Shown: positions 47,877 to 55,199 of the stretch, one piece after another
How the letters are laid out: the number at the start of each line of letters is the position of its first letter
Numbering within the stretch: position 1 is the first letter of the stretch
Source of the DNA: Geodermatophilus sabuli
GTDB taxonomy: Bacteria > Actinomycetota > Actinomycetes > Mycobacteriales > Geodermatophilaceae
Length of the DNA: 64,000 bases
NCBI RefSeq assembly: GCF_010686765.1
Contig: NZ_JAAGWF010000028.1
Coordinates: forward strand, 1-64,000
Reading direction: 5' to 3'
Position numbers and translations under genes: made by a program
The notes under the pieces: model-generated
The model's input: only the letters and a program-made list of their open reading frames with translations
Database searches by the model: none
What the model was told of the DNA's origin: nothing

Positions 47877-48931
47877 GCGCGCCCGCCGCCCCCGGCCGGA
47901 CCACCTGGCCGGCGCTCTACAACCGGCTGCTGGCCGGGCAGGACCTCACCGCCGCCGACACCGGCTGGGCGATGCGCGAGGTGATGACCGGCGAGGCCAC
48001 CCCGGTCCAGGTGGCCGCCTTCGCCGTGGCCCTGCGCGCGAAGGGCGAGTCGGCCGAGGAGGTCGCCGGGCTGGCCGCGGAGATGATGGCCCAGGCCACA
48101 CCCGTGGACCTCGCCGTCGAGTGCGTCGACATCGTCGGCACGGGCGGCGACGGGGCGCACACGGTGAACATCTCGACGATGGCCTCGGTCGTCACCGCCG
48201 CCGCCGGGGCGCCGGTCGCCAAGCACGGCGGGCGTGCCGCGTCGTCGTCCTCCGGCGCGGCCGACGTCCTCGAGGAGCTCGGCGTGGTCATCGACCTGCC
48301 CGCCGCGGGCGTCGCCCGCTGTGTGCAGGAGGCCGGCATCGGCTTCTTCTTCGCGCCGGTGTTCCACCCCGGCATGCGGCACGCGGGCCCCGCGCGCAGG
48401 GAGATGGGCATCGGCACGGTCTTCAACTTCCTCGGCCCGCTGTGCAACCCGGCCCGTCCGGTGGCCGCGGCGATCGGCTGCGCCGACCGGCGGATGGCCC
48501 CGGTCATGGCCGCGGTGCTGGCCGGCCGCGGCATGCGGGCCCTGGTCTTCCGTGGCGACGACGGCCTCGACGAGCTCACCACCGCGACGACGTCGTCGGT
48601 GTGGGTGGTCCGGGACGGCGAGGTGACCCCCGACCGGCTCGACCCCGCGGCCCTCGGCATCGAGGCGTCGGCCGTCGACGCCCTGCGGGGCGGGTCGCCG
48701 GCCTTCAACGCCGACGTCTTCCGCCGTGTCCTCGACGGGGAGCCGGGTCCGGTGCGCGACGCGGTGCTGCTCAACGCCGCAGCCGCACTGGCCGCCTTCG
48801 ACGAGCGCCCGACCCGGCTGCACGACGCCGTCGCCGCCGGCCTGGAGCGGGCCGCCGCGGCCGTCGACGACGGCCGGGCCGCCGCCCAGCTCGACCGCTG
48901 GGTGACCGTCAGCCAGACCGCCCGCGGCTGA
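47873..48931 (+). CDS. trpD: Anthranilate phosphoribosyltransferase
   Basis: A 352-residue enzyme of tryptophan synthesis that joins anthranilate and PRPP. The PRPP site is [17 protein letters not shown] near residues 84-100. [22 protein letters not shown] follows near 121-142, then the anthranilate-site region [37 protein letters not shown]. The N-terminal helical domain includes [34 protein letters not shown]. The GTG overlaps the upstream stop. Other trp genes are not in the window; an isolated trpD near ctaE also occurs in M. tuberculosis (Rv2192c). A repeat-based hairpin follows. Confidence 0.95.
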   Translation: MSAPAAPGRTTWPALYNRLLAGQDLTAADTGWAMREVMTGEATPVQVAAFAVALRAKGESAEEVAGLAAEMMAQATPVDLAVECVDIVGTGGDGAHTVNISTMASVVTAAAGAPVAKHGGRAASSSSGAADVLEELGVVIDLPAAGVARCVQEAGIGFFFAPVFHPGMRHAGPARREMGIGTVFNFLGPLCNPARPVAAAIGCADRRMAPVMAAVLAGRGMRALVFRGDDGLDELTTATTSSVWVVRDGEVTPDRLDPAALGIEASAVDALRGGSPAFNADVFRRVLDGEPGPVRDAVLLNAAAALAAFDERPTRLHDAVAAGLERAAAAVDDGRAAAQLDRWVTVSQTARG

Positions 48932-49012
48932 GGAGGACCCCGCTCCCACCCCTGCCGGCCCCCTTCCAGGGGCCCGCCCCGAGCGTGCGAGGGGTGGGGA
49001 GGAAGGGGGTCC
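48932..49012. repeat. Dispersed repeat copy E, forming a long hairpin
   Basis: The minus strand from 49012 to 48959 reads GGACCCCCTTCCTCCCCA then CCCCTCGCACGCTCGGGGCG, the same core as copy C. The plus strand from 48932 begins GAGGACCCCGCTCCCACCCCT. The two parts are complementary and enclose a hairpin between the convergent stops of trpD and the Lrp-type gene, so it probably also terminates both. Confidence 0.7.
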
Positions 49013-49016
49013 GCTC

Positions 49017-49304
49017 TCAGTCGGCGGTGTCGAAGCCGATGGTGAACGCGGCCTCGAGGTCGTGCCGGGAGTAGGCGCGGAAGGCGATGTGCGTGTCGGT
49101 CTCGAGGACGCCGGGCACCTTGTTGATCCGGCCCGCGATGACCTCGGCGATCTGCTCGAACTCCCGGACCCTCACGACGGCGACCAGGTCGACGCTGCCG
49201 GCGACCGAGTAGACCTCGCTGACGCCCTCGAGGTCGGCGACGGCCTCGGCCACCTCGGGGATCGCGTCGGTGGCCGCGTCGATCATGACGATGGCGGTGA
49301 TCAC
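49017..49304 (-). CDS. Lrp/AsnC ligand-binding (RAM) domain protein
   Basis: A 95-residue stand-alone RAM domain: ITAIVMIDAATDAIPEVAEAVADLEGVSEVYSVAGSVDLVAVVRVREFEQIAEVIAGRINKVPGV, then TDTHIAFRAYS. No helix-turn-helix is present. Such short Lrp-like proteins bind amino acids and may pair with full Lrp regulators. The GTG start overlaps the stop of the nuclease gene by four bases. TAGCAT seven bases upstream, inside the end of the nuclease gene, offers a separate leaderless promoter. Confidence 0.88.
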   Translation of the reverse strand: MITAIVMIDAATDAIPEVAEAVADLEGVSEVYSVAGSVDLVAVVRVREFEQIAEVIAGRINKVPGVLETDTHIAFRAYSRHDLEAAFTIGFDTAD

Positions 49305-51175
49305 GCCGGCGATGCTAGCCGTGGCGCCGCCCCCGCGGCGGACCCGCGCGGGCCGGCGGAGACGCGGTCCGGGCGGGCCCGCGTGCCCAGGTCGCGGGCG
49401 TCGGCGAACGGGTCCCGGCCGGTCCGCCCGGCCGCCACCCGGTCGAGGAACGCGCTGAAGGCCCCGGTGCCCGGCACGGGGCAGGCCAGCGTGCCCGTCA
49501 CCTCCACCAGGCGGGTGCCGGGCTTCTCCATCCAGCGCAGCACCAGCTCCGTCTCGTCGACCGACGCGGCCAGCTCGCCGTCGGGGCCCAGCGGTGTCTC
49601 GGCGGTGGAGAGCAGGCCGGCCAGCGTCGCCCGCACCGAGGTGCCCCGGGGTGCCGCGCCCGCCGACACCAACCGTCCCCGGCGGACGACCGACAGGTGC
49701 CAGCCGCCCTCCCCGTCGGGCCGGGCGAGGACCAGCTCGGGCACGGCGGCCAGAGACTCCAGGCGCTGTCGCCGGCGCACCGCGCGCACGAGCACGGCCA
49801 CGCGGTCGCGGAGCACGGCGGCGTCCTCGTAGCGCTCCTCGCCGGCCAGCCGGTCGACCCGGTCCAGCAGCGGCGCCAGCAGGGCACGCGGGTCGGTGGC
49901 GACTGCCGACCGCAGCACGGCCGCGATCCCGGCGTACTCGTCGACCGACTGAGCGCCCGTGCACGGCGCGCCGCACCGGCCCATGCCGGCCAGCGCGCAG
50001 GCGGTGCCCAGGACGCGCACCGACAGCCGGCCGGTGCACTGCCGCAGCGGCAGCGACTCGTGGATGGCGGCGACCGCGGCGTCGGCGGCCCGACGGTCGG
50101 GGAACGGGCCGAGGAAGACCCCCGCGCCCGGGCGGACCCGGCGGACGACCGAGAGGCGGGGGAACGGCTCCTCGGTCAGCCTCACCCACAGCGCTCGCTC
50201 GGGGAAGCGCGAGCGCCGGTTGTAGCGCGGCTTCTGCTCGGCGATGAGCCGCAGCTCGCGGACGGCGGCCTCCAGGTCGTGCGCGCAGGGGATCGCGTCG
50301 ACCCGCTGGGCCAGGGCCACCATCTCGGTGATCCGGCTGCGCTGCTCGCCGGCGGTGAAGTAGCTGCGGACCCGGCTGCGCAGGTCGTTCGACGTCCCGA
50401 CGTAGAGCGGCTCGTCGCGGGGCCCGCGGAACAGGTACACGCCGGGGCCCGTGGGCACCGCGTCGGCCAGGTGCCGCTTGCGCCGGCGCTCCGGGTCCAC
50501 CTGGCGAGTCAGGCCGGAGAGCTCCTCGAGGGAGGTGATGCCCAGCGGCCCGAGCCGCTCGAAGAGGCCGTGCAGGACGTCGACCGTGGCGCGGGCGTCG
50601 TCCAGCGCGCGGTGGGTGGGCGAGGTGCTCGCGGCGAAGTACGGCGCCAGGGTGGCCAGCTTGCAGTTGGGCACCTCGTCGCGGGTCAGCAGCCGGCGGG
50701 CGAGGACCGCGGTGTCGACCGAGGCGGCCGGGGGCCAGCCGATGCCGGTCTCCGCGCAGGCCGCCTTGAGGAAGCCGAGGTCGAACGGGGCGTTGTGGGC
50801 GACGAGCACCGCGCCGCGGGCGAACTCGAGGAAGCCGGGCAGCACCGCCCCGATGCGGGGCGCCGCCGCCACCATCGTCGAGGTGATGCCGGTCAGGACG
50901 CTGATGTAGGGCGGGATCTCGCAGCCGGGGTCGACGAGGGTCTGGAACTCACCGAGCACGGCCCCGCCGCGCACCTTGACCGCGCCGATCTCGGTGATCG
51001 CGCTGTCCTTCGGTGACCCGCCCGTGGTCTCCAGGTCGACGACCACGAACGTGACCTCGGCCAGGGGGGTGCCCAGGTCGTCGAGGGTCGCCTGTTCGTA
51101 GCGGGGCAGTGCGGCGGCGGCTCGTGCGGCTGTCCCGGCGGCGATCCCGGCCAGCCGGGCGGGGGAGAGGGGCAC
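49301..51175 (-). CDS. DEDDh exonuclease fused to a UvrC-like GIY-YIG domain
   Basis: A 624-residue fusion. Residues about 40-205 form a DnaQ-type 3'-5' exonuclease: VVVDLETTGGSP (Asp, Glu), VLVAHNAPFDLGFL, and HRALDDARATVDVL (His, Asp), the DEDDh set. Residues about 235-330 form a GIY-YIG endonuclease domain (GPGVYLFRGPRDEPLYVGTSNDLRSRVRSYF) with NRRSRFPERALWVRL beyond. A cysteine pair C.GMGRCGAPC and a UvrB-binding-like VDRLAGEERYEDAAVLRDRVAVL region follow. This matches Rv2191 of M. tuberculosis. Probable role: DNA repair by cutting and trimming. The GTG start is supported by TACCGT 6 bases upstream. Confidence 0.9.
   Translation of the reverse strand: MPLSPARLAGIAAGTAARAAAALPRYEQATLDDLGTPLAEVTFVVVDLETTGGSPKDSAITEIGAVKVRGGAVLGEFQTLVDPGCEIPPYISVLTGITSTMVAAAPRIGAVLPGFLEFARGAVLVAHNAPFDLGFLKAACAETGIGWPPAASVDTAVLARRLLTRDEVPNCKLATLAPYFAASTSPTHRALDDARATVDVLHGLFERLGPLGITSLEELSGLTRQVDPERRRKRHLADAVPTGPGVYLFRGPRDEPLYVGTSNDLRSRVRSYFTAGEQRSRITEMVALAQRVDAIPCAHDLEAAVRELRLIAEQKPRYNRRSRFPERALWVRLTEEPFPRLSVVRRVRPGAGVFLGPFPDRRAADAAVAAIHESLPLRQCTGRLSVRVLGTACALAGMGRCGAPCTGAQSVDEYAGIAAVLRSAVATDPRALLAPLLDRVDRLAGEERYEDAAVLRDRVAVLVRAVRRRQRLESLAAVPELVLARPDGEGGWHLSVVRRGRLVSAGAAPRGTSVRATLAGLLSTAETPLGPDGELAASVDETELVLRWMEKPGTRLVEVTGTLACPVPGTGAFSAFLDRVAAGRTGRDPFADARDLGTRARPDRVSAGPRGSAAGAAPRLASPA
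49312..49317 (-). promoter_or_regulatory. Leaderless -10 hexamer of the Lrp-type gene
   Basis: TAGCAT on the minus strand, 7 bases before the GTG at 49304. It overlaps the last codons of the nuclease gene. Confidence 0.5.
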
Positions 51176-51181
51176 GGGCGG

Positions 51182-51187
51182 ACGGTA
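51182..51187 (-). promoter_or_regulatory. Leaderless -10 hexamer of the nuclease gene
   Basis: TACCGT on the minus strand, 6 bases before the GTG at 51175. Confidence 0.5.
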
Positions 51188-51370
51188 GGTCGGGCCACCG
51201 ACAGTCCCGGGGACGCGCGCCGGGGGACCGGCGCGGCCGGGTCACCCGTCGGCGGCGGCCGCCTCGCCCGAGCGGGGGAGACGCGCCGGATCGCCTGGTG
51301 GACCGGGCCTCGGGAGGGCCACGATGCCCGAGCCGGACCCTCTGCGGTCCCGACTCGCCGAGGTGGTCCG

Positions 51371-53095
51371 ATGCGCACTGGCCCACGGTGGCGCCCCGGA
51401 CGTCGGGCGCTGTCGTCGCTGTCCGTGGTCGCCGTCGCGGCCGTGCTGGTGCTGCTGCCCACCGGACCCGTGGCGGCCTCCGTCGACGGCGGGACGACCG
51501 GCGTGCCCGACAGCCCGGCGCTCGACGACCTGCAGGAGCGGGCCGCGGACGTGCAGGCGGACCTGCTGGTGCGCCAGACCCGGGTGGTCGAGGCACGGGC
51601 GGCGCTCACGGCCGCCGAGGCGGCCGCCACGGAGGCGGAGGCGGTCATCGCCGCGGCGGACGTCGAGCTGGCGCGGACCCGTGCCCTCGTCGCCCAGCAC
51701 GCGTCGGCCCTCTATCGCGACGGCGCGGACCTGAGCGCGCTCACCCTCCTGCTGTCCGGTGGGGACCCCGGCGACGTCGTCCTGGCCGCCGGCTACCTGG
51801 AGGTCGCCGAGCGGCACGCAGCCGCGGTGGTGGCCGCGGCGGAGGTGCAGCGCCAGGCGTCGGTGGCCCGACGCGCAGCTGCGGCGGAGGCGCTGGCGAC
51901 CGAGCGTGACCGGGCGGCGCAACTGGCGGTGCAGATCCAGGAGCTGGAGGCGGCGGCGGCCGCGGCGACCGGCCAGTTGGAGGACGCGCTGGCCGACGTC
52001 GAACGGGAGCTGACCCGGCAACGGCAGGCGCAGGACGTCGCCGACGGGCAGGCGGCGGCCGACTGGCGGGCCCGCCTCGACCAGCTGGCCGCGGCAGGGG
52101 TCCTCGCGCCTCCGGCCGCGGCGCTGCTCGACCCGGCGGCCGGGCTGCCGGCCGGGCTGGTGCCGGTCGGTGCGGCCGCCGGCGGGGTGCAGCCCGGGGC
52201 GGCGCAGCTGCCCACCTCGTTGCTCGTCCTGCCCGCGGAGACCCTCGCCGCCGTCACCGCCGCCGTCGACGCCCTGGGTGCGCCGTACGCGTCCGGTGCC
52301 ACGGGTCCGGACGCCTGGGGCTGCGGGTCGCTCGTGCAGGCGGTCTACCGGTCGGCCGGCATCGCGCTGCCGGGAGACCAGGCCGGGCTCTTCTCCGCCA
52401 CCGCCCGGATCGACCTCGCCGACCTCCTGCCCGGCGACCTCGTCTTCCTCGGTACCGACCGGGCCGGGCTCGGTCACGTCGGCATCGCCGTCGGTCCGCG
52501 CACCGTGCTGACCGCCGACGCCCGCGCCGGAGCCGTGGTGGCCCGCCCGCTGCCGGCGGACCTGGTCATCGCCGTGGGGCGGCCCAGCCTCGGGCCGCGG
52601 TCGGGAGCGCCGGCACCGGGCCCCGAGGCCGCCGGGCTCCGGGAGGAGTGCGGCGACACCCTCCACCGCCCGTCCGTCGACGGTCCGCGCGCGTGGGGCG
52701 GCTATCCGAACGGCCTGATCCCGCCCAGCGCGATGTGCCCCCTCGAAGCGCCCGGGCACGCGCTGCGCTGCGACGCGGCGGCTGCCCACCGCGCGCTCAG
52801 CACGGCCTACGCCGGGGTCTTCGGGACGCCGCTGTGCACCACCGACTCCTACCGGACCTACGCGGCGCAGGTGCGGCTCTACGGGGAGAAGCCGGCGCTC
52901 GCGGCCGTGCCCGGGACCAGCGAGCACGGCTGGGGTCTGGCCGTCGACCTCTGCGGCGGGGTCGAGTCGTTCGGGACGCCGCAGTACGCGTGGATGGCCG
53001 CCAACGCCGCCCGCTTCGGCTTCGTCCACCCCTCGTGGGCCGACCCCGGTCACGGTCGCGAGGAGCCGTGGCACTGGGAGTACGCCGGCGCCTGA
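51371..53095 (+). CDS. Secreted NlpC/P60 - VanY fusion wall hydrolase
   Basis: A 574-residue exported protein with two peptidoglycan-cutting modules. The signal peptide is MRTGPRWRPGRRALSSLSVVAVAAVLVLLPTGPVAA. Residues about 45-215 form an Ala/Glu-rich coiled coil like that of RipA/CwlO. Residues about 295-400 are NlpC/P60-like: Cys in PDAWGCGSLVQAVYRSAG, His in LGHVGIAVG. The usual DCSG is GCGS. Residues about 415-574 form an M15B D-Ala-D-Ala carboxypeptidase (VanY): DSYRTYAAQVRLYG, then GTSEHGWGLAVDLC and PWHWEY with the metal ligands. It would cut stem peptides at two positions. GAGGTGG precedes the ATG. Confidence 0.85.
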   Translation: MRTGPRWRPGRRALSSLSVVAVAAVLVLLPTGPVAASVDGGTTGVPDSPALDDLQERAADVQADLLVRQTRVVEARAALTAAEAAATEAEAVIAAADVELARTRALVAQHASALYRDGADLSALTLLLSGGDPGDVVLAAGYLEVAERHAAAVVAAAEVQRQASVARRAAAAEALATERDRAAQLAVQIQELEAAAAAATGQLEDALADVERELTRQRQAQDVADGQAAADWRARLDQLAAAGVLAPPAAALLDPAAGLPAGLVPVGAAAGGVQPGAAQLPTSLLVLPAETLAAVTAAVDALGAPYASGATGPDAWGCGSLVQAVYRSAGIALPGDQAGLFSATARIDLADLLPGDLVFLGTDRAGLGHVGIAVGPRTVLTADARAGAVVARPLPADLVIAVGRPSLGPRSGAPAPGPEAAGLREECGDTLHRPSVDGPRAWGGYPNGLIPPSAMCPLEAPGHALRCDAAAAHRALSTAYAGVFGTPLCTTDSYRTYAAQVRLYGEKPALAAVPGTSEHGWGLAVDLCGGVESFGTPQYAWMAANAARFGFVHPSWADPGHGREEPWHWEYAGA

Positions 53096-53193
53096 GCCGG
53101 AACTGTCGGTGCCCGTCCCTACCGTCCTGCCCGGACCGACCGGGGCCATGGACGGCCTCCCCGACCAGACGTCGGCCAGCGGAGGAGTGGGCC

Positions 53194-53517
53194 ATGTTCA
53201 TCGACTGCGACACGTGCACCGCACGGGGTGCCGGCTGCACCGACTGCGTCGTCACGGTGCTGCTGGGGGCACCGCCGGGCTGGCAGGGTGCCGACCCGAC
53301 CGTCGTGCCACTGACGGGCCGGGAGGGTGCGGTCCCGCTGGCGGCCGAGGACGTCGTCGTCGTCCCGCGTCCCGGGGTGGTCGTGGAGTTCGACGAGGTC
53401 GAGCGGCGGGCGGTCCGGGTCCTCGCCGACGCCGGACTCGTGCCCCCGCTGCGGCACCAGGCCTCGCCGCGAGAACACCGGCGCGAGGCGGCGCCCTCCC
53501 GCCGGCGCACCGGGTGA
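53194..53517 (+). CDS. Cysteine-rich hypothetical protein, 107 residues
   Basis: A small protein starting MFIDCDTCTARGAGCTDCVVTVLLG: four cysteines spaced C-x2-C-x6-C-x2-C, a possible zinc or Fe-S knuckle, at residues 5-18. A PPGWQGADPTVVPL segment and VVVVPRPGVVVEFDEVERRAVRVLADAGLVPPL follow, then a basic tail. I recognise no named family; similar proteins occur beside NlpC/P60 genes in actinobacteria as I recall. GGAGGAG lies 7 bases before the ATG. It sits between two wall-hydrolase genes, and the riboswitch leader of the next gene begins after it. Confidence 0.72.
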   Translation: MFIDCDTCTARGAGCTDCVVTVLLGAPPGWQGADPTVVPLTGREGAVPLAAEDVVVVPRPGVVVEFDEVERRAVRVLADAGLVPPLRHQASPREHRREAAPSRRRTG

Positions 53518-53625
53518 CCCACCCGCGTCGCGCACCGTCCGTCCACCCTGACGGTGACCGTGCGTCGCGACCGGCGTGGCGGGGGTGCGCCGTGTGGGAG
53601 ATCCCACAGTTCCCGACAGCCCCGT

Positions 53626-53654
53626 TTGTCACATCTCCATCACGCCCGTACGGT
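53626..53654 (+). promoter_or_regulatory. Promoter of the riboswitch-NlpC/P60 transcript
   Basis: TTGTCA at 53626-53631 and TACGGT at 53649-53654 with an ideal 17-base spacer. This is the only pair in the window with a good -35. Transcription would start near 53661, about 46 bases before the aptamer. Confidence 0.65.
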
Positions 53655-53706
53655 GTGCCGGTCCGGCCGGGTGGTCGTCGCCCGCACAGGGTGGCCTCGG
53701 CTGGGC

Positions 53707-53883
53707 ACCGCCGAATCGCCCGACACGTCTTGCGGCGTCGAGGGTGAACCGGGGACCCACCGCAGCACTGGGGTGAGTTCTCGCGTGCGCCGGTCCGCCG
53801 GAGCACACGTGCCGGCTCGCCGGCACGCAGAGATAGGGCGCCTTCTTCCCAGCCCGAACCCGTCAGCTAACTCGGTAGGCGGT
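53707..53883 (+). ncRNA. c-di-AMP riboswitch (ydaO/yuaA class)
   Basis: The leader carries the class's conserved blocks in order: GCCGAATCGCCC, then CCGGGGACCCACC, then CTGGGGTGAGTTC, then AGATAGGGC, and CCCGAACCCGTCAGCTAACT followed by CGGTAGGCGG. The closing P1 helix is ACCGCC at 53707-53712 with GGCGGT at 53878-53883. In actinobacteria this class sits before wall-hydrolase genes, and ligand binding lowers expression. The aptamer ends only 29 bases before the GTG start. CCGCC at 53904-53908, just before the start, could pair with the 3' strand of P1 and so form the switch; this pairing is inference. Confidence 0.92.
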
Positions 53884-53912
53884 CGCAGAGGAAGAACGGA
53901 GAGCCGCCGACC

Positions 53913-54992
53913 GTGGCGACGCCTCGCCCTGCCCTGGGGCATGCACTCGATCAGCTCCACCCCGGCCTCCCGGCCACCGCACACCGCCCGCTCCGGCGCC
54001 GCCTCGGCCGCGGCGTCGTCCTCTGCGCCGGCGCCTCGCTCGCTGTCGCGCTCCTCCCCGGCACCGCCGCTGCCGACCCGGAGGAGGCCACCAGCGCCGC
54101 CCAGGCCGCTCAGCTGGTCGCCCGGGCCAGCCACGACCTCGAGGTCGTCAGCGAGCAGGTCAACGAGGCCCGTGAGGCGCTCGCGCAGCAGCAGGCCGCC
54201 GTGGCCGACGCCGAGCAGGCGGCCGCCGACGCCGAGCACCAGCTCGCCGCGCTGGACGGCCAGATCCGCCAGGTCGCTCGCGCCGCCTTCACCGCCGAGG
54301 GCACGTCCGAGCTCGACCTGCTGATGACCAGCGACTCCGCCGAGGACTTCGTCTCCCAGCTGGCCACCCTCGACCTGATCGCCGGGCACACCACCGACGT
54401 GCTGGTGGACGTCGCCGAGACGGCCGCGGCCGCCGAGCAGGCGCGGACCGACGCCGGAGCCGCCCAGGAGCAGGCGGAGCAGGCGCTGGCCGACGTCGCC
54501 GCTCGGCAGGCGCAGCTGGAGGGGGACATCGCGGACTACCAGGCGCAGTACGAGGCGCTGTCCGCGCCGCAGCAGCAGGCGGTCCTCACCGCGCACGCCG
54601 GGGAGTCGGTGCCCGCTGCCGCGCCGGCGCCGGCCAGCAGCGGTACCGCCCAGGCCGCCGTCGACACGGCGCTCGCCCAGGTCGGGGACCCCTACGTCTG
54701 GGGCGCCGGCGGGCCGAACTCCTTCGACTGCTCCGGGCTCACCCAGTACGCGTACGCCGCGGCCGGGATCAGCCTGCCGCACTCCAGCCGGATACAGTCG
54801 CAGATGGGGACGGCGGTCACGCGGGCGCAGCTGCAGCCCGGGGACCTGATCTTCTACTACAGCCCGGTCAGCCACGTGTCGATGTACATCGGCAACGGCC
54901 AGATGGTGCACGCCTCCACATCGGGCCAGCCGGTCAAGGTCGCCAGCGTGGACTCGATGGGCGGCATCACCGCCATGCGCCGCATCGCCTGA
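53913..54992 (+). CDS. Secreted NlpC/P60 peptidoglycan endopeptidase
   Basis: A 359-residue exported D,L-endopeptidase of the RipA/CwlO type. The signal peptide covers about residues 30-54 (RGVVLCAGASLAVALLPGTAAA then D). Residues about 60-220 form a coiled coil rich in Ala, Gln and Glu, likely autoinhibitory or for FtsX-type docking. The catalytic domain (about 245-355) shows YVWGAGGPNSFDCSGLTQYAYAAAG with the nucleophile Cys, and VSHVSMYIGNGQMVHAST with the His. Position matches Rv2190c. GGAGAG lies 9 bases before the GTG. Expression should fall when c-di-AMP is high, because of the upstream riboswitch. Confidence 0.93.
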   Translation: MATPRPALGHALDQLHPGLPATAHRPLRRRLGRGVVLCAGASLAVALLPGTAAADPEEATSAAQAAQLVARASHDLEVVSEQVNEAREALAQQQAAVADAEQAAADAEHQLAALDGQIRQVARAAFTAEGTSELDLLMTSDSAEDFVSQLATLDLIAGHTTDVLVDVAETAAAAEQARTDAGAAQEQAEQALADVAARQAQLEGDIADYQAQYEALSAPQQQAVLTAHAGESVPAAAPAPASSGTAQAAVDTALAQVGDPYVWGAGGPNSFDCSGLTQYAYAAAGISLPHSSRIQSQMGTAVTRAQLQPGDLIFYYSPVSHVSMYIGNGQMVHASTSGQPVKVASVDSMGGITAMRRIA

Positions 54993-55072
54993 CGACAGCC
55001 ACGGGAGCATCGCAGCGAGGAACGAGCGAGGAGCGGACCGGGGCGCGGAGTCAGGCCAGAGTCATCGCCTGA

Positions 55073-55136
55073 GAGAGGACCTCCCTGCCCCCCTCCGCTC
55101 GCACCCTCGCGGCGGGACCCGGCAGGGCGGCCGCCC
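55073..55136 (+). repeat. Dispersed intergenic repeat, copy F (diverged)
   Basis: GAGAGGACCTCCCTGCCCCC, then CTCGCACCCTCGCGGCGGG, and the end CCGGCAGGGCGG. It shares the outline and the CTCGCAC..TCG core with copies A and C but differs at many positions. It lies between the NlpC/P60 and M48 genes. Confidence 0.5.
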
Positions 55137-55186
55137 CCCATCGGCAGGCCCGGGACGCGGCCGACGGTCCGCTCGAGGTGCGCACC

Positions 55187-55192
55187 TAGGAT
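55187..55192 (+). promoter_or_regulatory. Leaderless -10 hexamer of the M48 protease gene
   Basis: TAGGAT, 7 bases, then the GTG at 55200. Confidence 0.55.
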
Positions 55193-55199
55193 CGGTCGG

